This document shows, piece after piece, positions 1 to 7,198 of a stretch of DNA of 15,744 nucleotides (within the stretch, counting starts at the first letter, position 1; each line of letters starts with the position of its first letter). Both the position numbers and the translations under genes were made by a program. The stretch lies in contig JANMQK010000202.1 of the NCBI GenBank assembly GCA_031370485.1, positions 1 through 15,744 of the forward strand, given 5' to 3'. Under the pieces are notes generated by a model that saw only the letters and a program-made list of their open reading frames with translations, ran no database searches and was not told the origin of the DNA. This DNA is from JANMQK01 sp031370485 (GTDB lineage: Bacteria > Acidobacteriota > Polarisedimenticolia > Gp22-AA2).

Positions 1-2
1 AG

Positions 3-1874
3 GATCGGACCATCGTGGCGCTCAGGGATCCCCCCTTCCCTGTCGGGGGGTTCGCCGAGGCCTCCCGCGACCCGTCCGTGTGCAACACGTATCTGGAGCG
101 GTGCACCAACCCCAGGCTGGGCCGGATTCTCACGCTCGTCCCGGGCGCGCCCTCAGGGAACGAGAGCGCGTCCGGTCGCACGTCGGGCCTTTACATCCAG
201 GATATCTACAAGCCGCGTCCCAACCTGAGCATCGGGGTTGGCGTCCGCTTCGAGCGTGAGATAACCGACACATCTGGATTGTCCTCGTTCGACCCCTCGC
301 AGGAGCGCCGGCTGTTCAATCGCCTCTTCGCGCTGAGCGGCGGGGAAAAAGGGGCTCCGAACTCCGCCATCAATGACGACGACGGCCTCACCAGCAACGG
401 TGTCCTGTCCGACCCCCTGCTGAATGGACCCGCCGGGCCGTCCCCCATCGGCCTGGAACTCGCGGATGCCCTCCGGCTCGCCGCCCCAAGCCGGCTGACG
501 CTGAGCCGCAGCCAGTTCGGATTCACGCTCCAGGGACTCGCCGCACTCTATCCCGACATCCTCCAGGGCGGAGACATCGATCCGGCCCGGCTGGCGGCTT
601 TGGGGATCCGGTTGCAGCAACCCGGGTCGTACGCGATCACCAACAATAACCTGAGCCCGCGCCTGTCCGTTTCCTGGGACCCCTGGAACGACGGCCGCAC
701 GAAGCTCTTCGCCACCTGGGGGCGCTATTTCGACAAGCTCTTCCTGAGCTCCGTCACGGGGGAGCAGCGGGTCGATCGACTCTCCCGCTACTACGTCCGC
801 GATCCGGACGGCTTCACGACGCAGCACGATCCGACAAACGGCAGGATCACCGGATGGATCGGGAACCATCACATCGGCGAAACCCTCTCCAAGGCCCCGC
901 CGTCGATCACCCAGGTCGACCGTGGGCTCCGGACTCCGTTCAGCGACGAATTCACGGCCGGATTCGAGAGGGAAATCGCTCCCGAGGTCGCCCTGTCCCT
1001 GCGCTTCATCGATCGGCGATTCCGCGACGGGCTCCAGGATACCGACCTGAACCACGCGGTCCGCTTCGACCCCGCGACAGGAGGGCTGGCTGATCAATTC
1101 GGCCTGATCGGCACGATCCCGGGCGAGACGCCGGAGGACCCGCCCACGCAGTTCCGGGCTCCGGACGGCCGTCCGGACCTCTACATCAACAACTTTTTCT
1201 TCAACCAGATCCTGCGGGTCGCAAACACCAACGAAGCCCGCTACCACGGGATCGAACTGGAAATCGTGAGGCGGCTCTCCCGCCGCTGGCAGATGGAGGC
1301 TTCCTACGCGTACTCCCGGGCCGTCGGGGCGGCCGAGGATTTCCAGTCCCGGTTCGGGAACGATCCGTCGACCATCGAGTCGGAGTTCGGATACCTCGAC
1401 TACGACCAGAGACACGTCGTGAAGCTCAACGGAACGAGCTTCCTGCCAGGGGACTGGCAGCTTGGGTTCACGGCCTCCTGGTCATCCGGGCTTCCCTATT
1501 CGGTGATTTCTCAGTTTTTCGCGGCGGACGACGTGAGCTACCTTCAATACCGCACGCGCTACGGATTCACCTCCCTGCGGGACGGCGAGCTGGCATTTCG
1601 CACGCTTAAGCGCAACAGCGAGCGCAACCAGGCCGTCTACGACCTGAACCTCCGCCTCAAGAAAGGCTTCGTGATCGGCCGCAGCTCGGCCGCGTTTCTC
1701 GCTGAGGTGTTCAACGTGCTGAACACCGACGACCTGCGCATCCGCACGTTCGCGCCGGCGCAGGGGACGGGAATCGTTCCCGGCAGCGGGGCCGTCACCT
1801 CGACCCCGCTGCAGCTTGACGAGACCCGCCGCTTCGGACGGCGCTTCCAGATAGGATTCCAGATCGATTTCTAG
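3..1874 (+). CDS. TonB-dependent receptor, C-terminal barrel portion (5' end outside window)
   Basis: The frame is open from base 3, so the GTG at 15 is almost certainly internal and the N-terminal signal, carboxypeptidase-like and plug domains lie outside the window. What is visible (about 620 residues) is an outer-membrane beta-barrel: alternating amphipathic strands such as LYIQDIYKPRPNLSIGVG near residues 59-77, SPRLSVSWDPW and FATWGRYFDK near 215-245, YHGIELEIVRRL and MEASYAYSRAVG in the middle, and AFLAEVFNVLNTDDLRI near the end. It finishes in FQIGFQIDF, with the terminal Phe that BAM-assembled outer-membrane proteins usually carry. The strand pattern resembles the large Oar-like TonB receptors abundant in Acidobacteria. 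The family imports large ligands (siderophores, vitamins, glycans) using TonB/ExbBD energy; the substrate cannot be told from the barrel alone. The stop codon overlaps that of the converging pilin gene. Confidence 0.88.
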   Translation, partial: DRTIVALRDPPFPVGGFAEASRDPSVCNTYLERCTNPRLGRILTLVPGAPSGNESASGRTSGLYIQDIYKPRPNLSIGVGVRFEREITDTSGLSSFDPSQERRLFNRLFALSGGEKGAPNSAINDDDGLTSNGVLSDPLLNGPAGPSPIGLELADALRLAAPSRLTLSRSQFGFTLQGLAALYPDILQGGDIDPARLAALGIRLQQPGSYAITNNNLSPRLSVSWDPWNDGRTKLFATWGRYFDKLFLSSVTGEQRVDRLSRYYVRDPDGFTTQHDPTNGRITGWIGNHHIGETLSKAPPSITQVDRGLRTPFSDEFTAGFEREIAPEVALSLRFIDRRFRDGLQDTDLNHAVRFDPATGGLADQFGLIGTIPGETPEDPPTQFRAPDGRPDLYINNFFFNQILRVANTNEARYHGIELEIVRRLSRRWQMEASYAYSRAVGAAEDFQSRFGNDPSTIESEFGYLDYDQRHVVKLNGTSFLPGDWQLGFTASWSSGLPYSVISQFFAADDVSYLQYRTRYGFTSLRDGELAFRTLKRNSERNQAVYDLNLRLKKGFVIGRSSAAFLAEVFNVLNTDDLRIRTFAPAQGTGIVPGSGAVTSTPLQLDETRRFGRRFQIGFQIDF

Positions 1875-2473
1875 AGGGTCCAGCGCCAGGAGTCGCGGTC
1901 GAAGCGCCAGGTGCGGATCCTGCCTGTGGCCCCGTAGACGACGATGGCGATCACCGCGTCGCGCCCGTCGCTCACGTAGAGGGTGCCGCTGCTCGATGTG
2001 CCCAGCGGTGTGAAGGTGACGATGTCCGAGCGGCCGAAACGGACCGGGTCGGCGTGGGGCGCCAGGGCCCCGTTCCCGGGCGGGACCTCGGGGATCGCCA
2101 CATCCAGGAGGCCGAAATCGATCCCCTCGTACAGGGCGCCCAGGACACTCGGCCCGCGCAGGAGCGGGTCCCGCCCGGCCGCGATGTCATCGGCGCGTAC
2201 GCCGTCCCCGTCGCCGTCCACATAGATCGCGTATGTGTAGACGCCTCCCGACCAGGTGAGGCGCAGGGCCACGTTCGCCCCCGAGGCGATCGCCTCGCTG
2301 CGCGCGCGGTACAACTCGCCCGCGAGGTCGAGCCCTGCGGCCGCCACCCGGGCGCGCGACAGGGCGCCCGCGAGGGCCGGCAGCGCGACGGCGGTCATCA
2401 GGCCGAGAATAGCGAGGGCGAGGACGGCCTCCGGAAGAGAGAAGCCGTCCCCGCCCGCGCCCGAACGTCTCAG
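1871..2473 (-). CDS. GspH/FimT-type pseudopilin, probable CTG start
   Basis: A type II secretion/type IV pilus minor pseudopilin of 200 residues. It has a short basic leader (residues 1-10, ending GGDG), the prepilin peptidase site G10|F11-S-L-P-E15 with the conserved Glu at +5, and then a hydrophobic helix (AVLALAILGLMTAVALPALA). The globular part has an Asp/Gly-rich loop (DGDGDGVRADD, residues 86-96) that looks like a calcium-binding turn, and GRSDIVTFTPLGTSSSGTLY, typical of GspH/FimT proteins. PilD-type peptidase would process it and the protein would sit in the inner membrane or pseudopilus tip. No ATG, GTG or TTG lies in frame near the leader. The only sensible start is CTG at 2473-2471, which forms a CTGA overlap with the comEA stop and gives a leader of ideal length. 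An upstream in-frame ATG exists only by reading through comEA in the wrong frame. Function as a pseudopilin is firm; the start is inferred. Confidence 0.85.
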   Translation of the reverse strand: MRRSGAGGDGFSLPEAVLALAILGLMTAVALPALAGALSRARVAAAGLDLAGELYRARSEAIASGANVALRLTWSGGVYTYAIYVDGDGDGVRADDIAAGRDPLLRGPSVLGALYEGIDFGLLDVAIPEVPPGNGALAPHADPVRFGRSDIVTFTPLGTSSSGTLYVSDGRDAVIAIVVYGATGRIRTWRFDRDSWRWTL

Positions 2474-2772
2474 CTCTTGCCGACGGTGAGCCGGTCTTTG
2501 ATCTTGGCGAAGGTCTTCTCGCCGATGCCGCGCACGTTCAGCAGGTCTTCCACCCTCTTGAACGGCCCGTTCTTGTCCCGGTATTCGATGATCCTCTGGG
2601 CGTACGCCCTGCCGACCCCGGGCAGCGTCACCAGCTCGTCGATGCCCGCGGTGTTGATGTTGACCTTGGCGCCAGTCTCCGGCGGGGCTGCGCCGCAGGG
2701 GGGCGCGGCGGCCGCCGCGATGACAGCCAGGGCCAGGATCGCCCCGAGAGCTGTGGAACTCCGTCGTCTCAT
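2470..2772 (-). CDS. comEA: ComEA-like helix-hairpin-helix DNA-binding protein
   Basis: A complete 100-residue protein. Residues 1-29 form an export signal or anchor (RRR, then an Ala/Leu-rich hydrophobic stretch). Residues 37-97 are a tandem helix-hairpin-helix unit beginning KVNINTAGIDEL, with hairpins LPGVGRAY (50-57) and VRGIGEKTF (80-88). This is the ComEA/T2SK-associated HhH fold, which binds double-stranded DNA without sequence specificity. In competent bacteria ComEA holds incoming DNA in the periplasm. The ATG is preceded by a perfect AGGAGG (2777-2782) with a 4-base spacer. The pseudopilin gene directly downstream, overlapping by 4 bases, supports a role linked to a pilus-type DNA-uptake or secretion machine. 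Short HhH proteins of this type also occur outside competence loci, so the competence role is inference. Confidence 0.85.
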   Translation of the reverse strand: MRRRSSTALGAILALAVIAAAAAPPCGAAPPETGAKVNINTAGIDELVTLPGVGRAYAQRIIEYRDKNGPFKRVEDLLNVRGIGEKTFAKIKDRLTVGKS

Positions 2773-2819
2773 GCATCCTCCTTTCGCGACATGTGGTGCG
2801 GTGCGTGCGGGCGGGAAAT

Positions 2820-2938
2820 CTTGGGGGAGGGGGGATCATCGGATCCCCCGCCCGCGTCGTGGAAAGGAGTGGACCGATTGGATGGAGAGCCGATCGGTTG
2901 TTGTGATCCACTCCCTGTCTCCCCCAAGCTCATTTTTT
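2820..2938. other. Nested inverted-repeat structure upstream of comEA (possible structured RNA)
   Basis: Three sets of complementary arms nest inside each other. The outer stem is a perfect 10-bp repeat, CTTGGGGGAG (2820-2829) with CTCCCCCAAG (2919-2928). Immediately inside it is a perfect 8-bp hairpin, GGGGGATC (2830-2837) and GATCCCCC (2842-2849), with a 4-base loop. Then comes GGAGTGGA (2866-2873) with TCCACTCC (2907-2914), enclosing CCGATTGG (2874-2881) with CCGATCGG (2890-2897). In plus-strand RNA the single odd pair in the last stem is a U-G wobble; in minus-strand RNA it would be an A-C mismatch. A T6 run (2933-2938) follows on the plus strand. The element may be a structured leader of comEA (minus strand, 47 bases before its ATG) or a plus-strand small RNA with a terminator-like end. 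No known riboswitch family was recognised. Confidence 0.6.
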
Positions 2939-3077
2939 CCTCGCGTCGATGCTCGCCGTCTGCTGCGCGCCGCCCGGGTCATTGCAGGGTGCGTGCCAGG
3001 GGGGGCGCGGTGCGGGACGAAGGTTGGAGGAGAGGCGCCAACCCTTGTGCTGCGCGGGTCAGGGCGCGGTGTGCGCA

Positions 3078-3104
3078 GTGCGGGCGCCGGCTGCGCCGCC
3101 GCAC
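3078..3104 (-). other. GC-rich hairpin downstream of serA
   Basis: GTGCGG plus GCGC (3078-3087) pair with GCGC (3093-3096) and CCGCAC (3099-3104) around a 5-base loop, giving about 10 bp with one 2-base bulge. It lies 65 bases beyond the serA stop, where a transcript end for the long minus-strand operon would be expected. No T-run follows on the minus strand, so it does not qualify as a classical intrinsic terminator; it may only stabilise a 3' end. Confidence 0.35.
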
Positions 3105-3168
3105 GGCGGAGTGATCGCGCGTGCGCGGGCGTACGGAGGACGTGTCCGATCGTCCGGAGGAGGACGTC

Positions 3169-4749
3169 TCAGAGCAGGACGCGCTCGACCCAGAGCACCC
3201 CGCCGATCGCCGACAGATCGCGCACGACGGGGTCGCCGGGGAGGGAGTCGAGGTTCAGCACGGCGATGGCGCGGCCCCCCGATCGGTCGCGCCCGAGGGA
3301 CATGTAGGCGATGTTGACCCCCGCGTCGCCGAGGACCGTGCCTATCCGGCCCACCATCCCGGGCCGGTCGTCGTTGCTGACGATGAGCATCGGCCCGTGC
3401 GGGATGGCGTCCATGTGGAACTCGTCGATCCGCACCAGCCTCGGGTCGCGCTTGCCGAAAAGGGTCCCGGCCGCCGATCGTGTGCCGCTTTTCCCGCGGA
3501 GGCTGACCGAGACGAGGGCCGCGAAATCCTGAGGTTCGGCGGCCCGGTTCTCCTGGACCCGGATGCCGGACTCCTTGGCGAGGACCAGCGCGTTGATGCT
3601 GTTCACGGGGTCGCTGAGCTTCCCTTGCAGGAAGCCCTTGAGGAACGACGCCGTGAGCGGCCGCGTCGGAAAATCGAGGACCGATCCCGAGTACTCGAGG
3701 AGAACCTCCGCCGCGGGCCCGCGCGCGAGCGCCGAGAGCAGCCGGCCGAGCCTCTCGCAGAGATCCCGGTAGGGCTGGGCGGCCGGCAGGGAGCGCGGGT
3801 CGATCCCCTCGGTGTTCACGGCGTTGACCACCAGCCCGTCCTTGAGATAGCCGGCGATCTGCTCGGCGATCCGGGCCGCCACCTTCTCCTGGGCTTCCTG
3901 CGTCGAGGCGCCGAGATGCGGGGTGAGGACGACCGAGTCCATCCCGAGGAGGGGGCTTCCGGCCGGCGGCTCGTTCTCGAAGACGTCCAGGGCCGCGCCC
4001 GCCACGCGCCCGGCCGCCAGCGCCTCGCAGAGGGCTTGCTCGTCGATGATACCGCCGCGCGCGACGTTCACGATCCGCACGCCCGTGCGGCAGCGCCCCA
4101 GCTGGTCGCGGCCGATAAGATGCCTCGTCTCCGGCGTCAGCGGCAGGTGGAGGGTGATTACGTCGGAGCGCTCGTAGATCGCCTCGATGGGCACGAGTTG
4201 GACCCCGATCCGCCCCGCGACCTCCTCGCTGATGACCGGGTCGTACCCGATCACCTCCATGCCGAAGGCCCGCGCCCGCGCGGCCACCTCCCGGCCGACT
4301 TTTCCCACACCGAGGATCCCCAGGGTCTTGCCGACCAGCTCGACCCCCAGGAATTTCGATCCGCGCTCCCACTTGCCGGCCCGCATCGACCGGTCGGCCT
4401 GGGGTATGCGCCGCGCCAGGGCCAGGATCATCGACATCGTGTGCTCGGCGGCGGAGATGGTGTTCTCGCCCGGGGCGTTCATCACCACGATCCCCCTCCG
4501 GGTCGCCGCCGGGACATCGATGTTGTCGACCCCGGCGCCGGCCCGCCCGACGACGCGAAGCCTGGGAGCCGCCGCCATCACCGCGTCGGTGACCTTGGTG
4601 TCCGAGCGCACGACGATCCCCTCGACCTCGGCGACGGCGGTCAGCAGCTCGGCGGCGCCGATCCCCGGGCGATGGTCCGCCTCGATACCGGCCGCCCGCA
4701 GGACTTCGGCGCACGTCGGGGAGATCTTGTCGGCGATCAGGACCCTCAT
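3169..4749 (-). CDS. serA: D-3-phosphoglycerate dehydrogenase, long ACT-domain form
   Basis: Cytosolic enzyme for the first step of serine synthesis: NAD-dependent oxidation of 3-phosphoglycerate to 3-phosphohydroxypyruvate. The 526-residue length matches the long bacterial form. The order is a split substrate domain (1-95 and about 285-315), the Rossmann domain with GVGKVG (147-152), the catalytic set R231 (NVARGG), E260 (ENEPP) and H278 (TPHLG), then the allosteric substrate-binding domain (about 320-445) and a C-terminal ACT domain (about 453-526, containing SNDDRPGMVGRIGTVL). ACT and ASB domains in this family mediate serine feedback inhibition. The start ATG overlaps the stop of the upstream aminotransferase as ATGA, so the two are probably translationally coupled. 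A longer in-frame extension upstream runs through the aminotransferase gene and was discarded. Confidence 0.96.
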   Translation of the reverse strand: MRVLIADKISPTCAEVLRAAGIEADHRPGIGAAELLTAVAEVEGIVVRSDTKVTDAVMAAAPRLRVVGRAGAGVDNIDVPAATRRGIVVMNAPGENTISAAEHTMSMILALARRIPQADRSMRAGKWERGSKFLGVELVGKTLGILGVGKVGREVAARARAFGMEVIGYDPVISEEVAGRIGVQLVPIEAIYERSDVITLHLPLTPETRHLIGRDQLGRCRTGVRIVNVARGGIIDEQALCEALAAGRVAGAALDVFENEPPAGSPLLGMDSVVLTPHLGASTQEAQEKVAARIAEQIAGYLKDGLVVNAVNTEGIDPRSLPAAQPYRDLCERLGRLLSALARGPAAEVLLEYSGSVLDFPTRPLTASFLKGFLQGKLSDPVNSINALVLAKESGIRVQENRAAEPQDFAALVSVSLRGKSGTRSAAGTLFGKRDPRLVRIDEFHMDAIPHGPMLIVSNDDRPGMVGRIGTVLGDAGVNIAYMSLGRDRSGGRAIAVLNLDSLPGDPVVRDLSAIGGVLWVERVLL

Positions 4750-5837
4750 GACCGTGTCACCCCGAGAGTCTCGTCGATGACCCCGAGCAGCGCCTCGATG
4801 CCTTCGACCGTGTGATCCCCCATGTGCCCGATGCGAAAGGTCTCTTCCTTCAGTTTCCCGTAACCGTTGCTGATCGCGAATCCGCGCCCTGCTATCGCCT
4901 TCACGAAGGCGGCGACATTCATCCCGCGGGTGTTGGCAACGCAGGTGATCGTGTCGCTGCGCGCGCCCTCGGCCGCGTACAGGCCGAAGCGCTTCCCGAC
5001 CCAGGAGCGGACCCGTTCGGCCATGGCCCGGTGGCGGGCGTAGCGCGCCCCGAGCCCTTCCGTCTCCATCCGCACAAGCTGCGCGCGCAGGGCGAACATG
5101 TGGCTGACGGAGGGTGTCGCGAGGGGCAGACCCCGATCGAAGCAGTCCTTGAGGCGCACGAAATCGAAGTAGTACCCCTTGGCCGGGCGACGCCGCGATC
5201 GCTCCATGGCCCGGGGGGACACGGCGCAGAGCGAGAACCCAGGCGGCAGGGCGAGGCATTTCTGCACCGAGGCGAGCGCCACGTCCGCGCCGCTGCTGTC
5301 GACCTCGACCGGGATACCGCCCAGCGAGGAAACGGCGTCCACGAGGAGCAGCACCCCATCGTGACGCCGGACGGCCGCCCCGATCCCGGCGAGCGGGTTC
5401 GTGACCCCGGTGGAGGACTCGTTGTGAACCAGTGCGACCGCGTCGTAGCGTCCGCTTTTGAGCCGCTCGTCCACGGCCTGGGCGGCCACGGCGCGCCCCC
5501 ACTCGACCGCAAGCAGGTCGGCCTCGAGGCCGCAGGCCCGGGCGACCTCGCCGAAGCGCTCGGAAAAGGCCCCCATGACCGGCACCAGGACTCGGCGTTC
5601 GACACAGTTCCGCAGGGCCGCTTCCCACAGCCCGGTCGCCGAGCAGGCGGTCAGGAAGATGTCATGGGCGGCGGTCCCGAAGAGCCGCCGGGCGCGGGGG
5701 ACGATGTCGGCGATCAGCGCCTGCATCTCCTCGCCCCGGTGACCTATGACGGGCCGGCTCATCTCGCGCAGGATCTCGGGCGACACCTCGGTGGGCCCGG
5801 GCGTGAAGAGCACATTGTGGTCCGGCGGCCTGGACAC
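4746..5837 (-). CDS. Class V PLP aminotransferase, probable phosphoserine aminotransferase
   Basis: A complete 363-residue fold-type I PLP enzyme of the alanine/serine-glyoxylate aminotransferase family. Landmarks are the N-terminal FTPGPTEVSPEIL (11-23), the cofactor loop TACSATGLWEA (63-73), Asp167 in VDAVSSLGG (the residue expected to hold the pyridine nitrogen) and Lys193 in SVQKCLALPPG, the Schiff-base lysine. The start is a GTG with GAGGG 8 bases upstream, 20 bases after the rseP stop. Because it overlaps serA by four bases, the most likely role is transfer of the amino group from glutamate to 3-phosphohydroxypyruvate, replacing classical SerC. Class V enzymes of this type are known to do this in some archaea and bacteria. 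Alanine- or serine-glyoxylate transamination remains possible from sequence alone. Confidence 0.88.
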   Translation of the reverse strand: MSRPPDHNVLFTPGPTEVSPEILREMSRPVIGHRGEEMQALIADIVPRARRLFGTAAHDIFLTACSATGLWEAALRNCVERRVLVPVMGAFSERFGEVARACGLEADLLAVEWGRAVAAQAVDERLKSGRYDAVALVHNESSTGVTNPLAGIGAAVRRHDGVLLLVDAVSSLGGIPVEVDSSGADVALASVQKCLALPPGFSLCAVSPRAMERSRRRPAKGYYFDFVRLKDCFDRGLPLATPSVSHMFALRAQLVRMETEGLGARYARHRAMAERVRSWVGKRFGLYAAEGARSDTITCVANTRGMNVAAFVKAIAGRGFAISNGYGKLKEETFRIGHMGDHTVEGIEALLGVIDETLGVTRS

Positions 5838-5857
5838 TCGTGTATCCCTCGCCGACC

Positions 5858-7198
5858 TCAGCGGAAGAAGTTCTTGCTGATGTCGAAGTAGATGATCGTC
5901 CCCATGAAGAGCAGGAGCATGATCAGCCCGGCCTGCATCACCCGCTCCTTCAGCCGGAGCGACAGCTCGCGCCGGATAATCCCTTCGATCACTATCGTGA
6001 AGAGATGGCCGCCGTCGAGGGGCGGGATGGGGAAAAGGTTGATGATGCCAAGCTGAAGGCTGACGAAGGCGATCAATTGCAGGAACGGGATCAGCCCCTC
6101 CTGGGCCGCCTCGCCCGAGAACCGGTAGAGGTCGACCGGCCCCGAGAACGCGCGGAGCGACAGCTCCCGCGTCAGGAGCTTCCGGAACGTGGCGAACACC
6201 AGAAGCGTCGATTCGACATTGGAATTGACACTCTGCTTCAGGGCCTCGAAAAACGGATAGGAGCGGGTGATCGTCGGAGGGGTCGGGATGAATCCGATCC
6301 GGCCCCGGCCATCTTCGTTCAAAGGGACGATCGTGACCTCAAAGGATTCCCCGCCGCGGCCGATGGTGAACTTGAGCGGCTTGTCCGGGGAGGCCTGGAT
6401 TGTCTGGAAGACCTTGTTGAGGCTGGTCATCGGGTCGCCGTCAATGGCCAGCACCTGATCACCCTTCTTCAGCCCGGCCTTCTCGGCCGGATGGTCCGGC
6501 TGCAGGCCGCCCACGATCACCCCGGTCGCCGGTGTGATGCTGAGGAGCCCGATGTCCCTCCGGTTCGCCTGGATCAGCAGCCGTGTCGTGATCTCCTTAC
6601 CGTCCCTCTGGAGGACGACGTCCCTGGTCTGGTTGGGGCTCATCAGGATGCGGATCTGGAGGTCCTTCCAGGTTGCGACCGGCTGGCCGTCGAACCGGGT
6701 GACGAGATCCCCCGGGAGGATTCCGGCCTCGCGCGCCGGGGAATCGGCGTCCACCTCCCCCACGACCGGCTTCTCGTAGAGGTAGGCGCTCTCCTGGACC
6801 CCGGTCATGAAGATGGCCGCTGTCAGGCCGAGCGCCGTGACCAGGTTGAACACGGCGCCCATCACGAAAACGAGGAACCGCTGCCAGCGCGGGTGCGCCA
6901 TGAGGTCGCCGGGGTCGAGGGGGGCGCCGCCCTCCTCCTGTGTCTCCCCTTTCAACTTGACGTACCCGCCGAGCGGCACCCAGGCGATGCGGTACTCGGT
7001 GCCGCCGCGGGTGAACCCGGCGATCCGCGGGCCGAAACCGATGGAGAAGATCTCGACCGTGATGCCCAGGAACTTGGCGATGACGAAGTGGCCGTACTCG
7101 TGGAACAGGACCACGACCCCCAGCACCACCCCGAACGGCAGCGCGAACTCCCAGATCCAGCTCACCCACGGCAGCGCGCCGGCCAGGATGGAGCTCAT
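5858..7198 (-). CDS. rseP: RseP-type site-2 zinc metalloprotease
   Basis: Inner-membrane intramembrane protease of 446 residues, in the usual range for RseP. It has a first membrane segment with the zinc motif HEYGH (33-37), a second membrane segment after WQRFLVFVMGAVFNLVTALGL, two PDZ domains (about 125-205 and 212-290, the second with GLQPDHPAEKAGLKKGDQVLAIDG), and a C-terminal membrane pair with NLFPIPPLDGGH (387-398), where Asp395 is the third zinc ligand. In proteobacteria RseP cleaves anti-sigma factor RseA in the envelope stress response and clears signal-peptide remnants. Here the target is unknown, as no sigE/rseA pair is visible. The start ATG overlaps the dxr stop (ATGA), and position after uppS-cdsA-dxr is the conserved bacterial arrangement. 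An in-frame extension into dxr was rejected. Confidence 0.96.
   Translation of the reverse strand: MSSILAGALPWVSWIWEFALPFGVVLGVVVLFHEYGHFVIAKFLGITVEIFSIGFGPRIAGFTRGGTEYRIAWVPLGGYVKLKGETQEEGGAPLDPGDLMAHPRWQRFLVFVMGAVFNLVTALGLTAAIFMTGVQESAYLYEKPVVGEVDADSPAREAGILPGDLVTRFDGQPVATWKDLQIRILMSPNQTRDVVLQRDGKEITTRLLIQANRRDIGLLSITPATGVIVGGLQPDHPAEKAGLKKGDQVLAIDGDPMTSLNKVFQTIQASPDKPLKFTIGRGGESFEVTIVPLNEDGRGRIGFIPTPPTITRSYPFFEALKQSVNSNVESTLLVFATFRKLLTRELSLRAFSGPVDLYRFSGEAAQEGLIPFLQLIAFVSLQLGIINLFPIPPLDGGHLFTIVIEGIIRRELSLRLKERVMQAGLIMLLLFMGTIIYFDISKNFFR

Larger units (their letters stand above)
2773..3168. other. 396-base intergenic region between serA and comEA
   Basis: No convincing coding sequence is seen; the open frames here are short, lack family resemblance and read in Arg/Ala-rich compositions typical of GC-rich non-coding DNA. 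The region holds the comEA ribosome-binding site, a large nested inverted-repeat structure (2820-2928) followed by T6, and a strong GC hairpin behind serA (3078-3104). I found no good sigma70 promoter for comEA on the minus strand. Confidence 0.7.

Noticed and set aside
153..1415. Minus-strand open frame of 420 codons inside the receptor gene
   Set aside because: No recognisable domain; the plus-strand barrel signature and aromatic C-terminus are decisive.
2474..2911. N-terminal extension of the pilin frame through comEA to an upstream ATG
   Set aside because: The extension is an out-of-frame shadow of comEA, Arg/Gly/His-rich, and would put about 145 residues before a prepilin cleavage site.
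3020..3046. GGTTGG/CCAACC inverted repeat behind serA as a terminator
   Set aside because: Only 6 bp with a 10-base loop and no T-run on either strand.
3121..4815. Long plus-strand open frame of 564 codons antisense to serA
   Set aside because: It is Asp/Arg/His/Gly-rich with no family resemblance, and lies opposite an unmistakable serA. Long antisense frames are expected in GC-rich genes with strong third-position GC.
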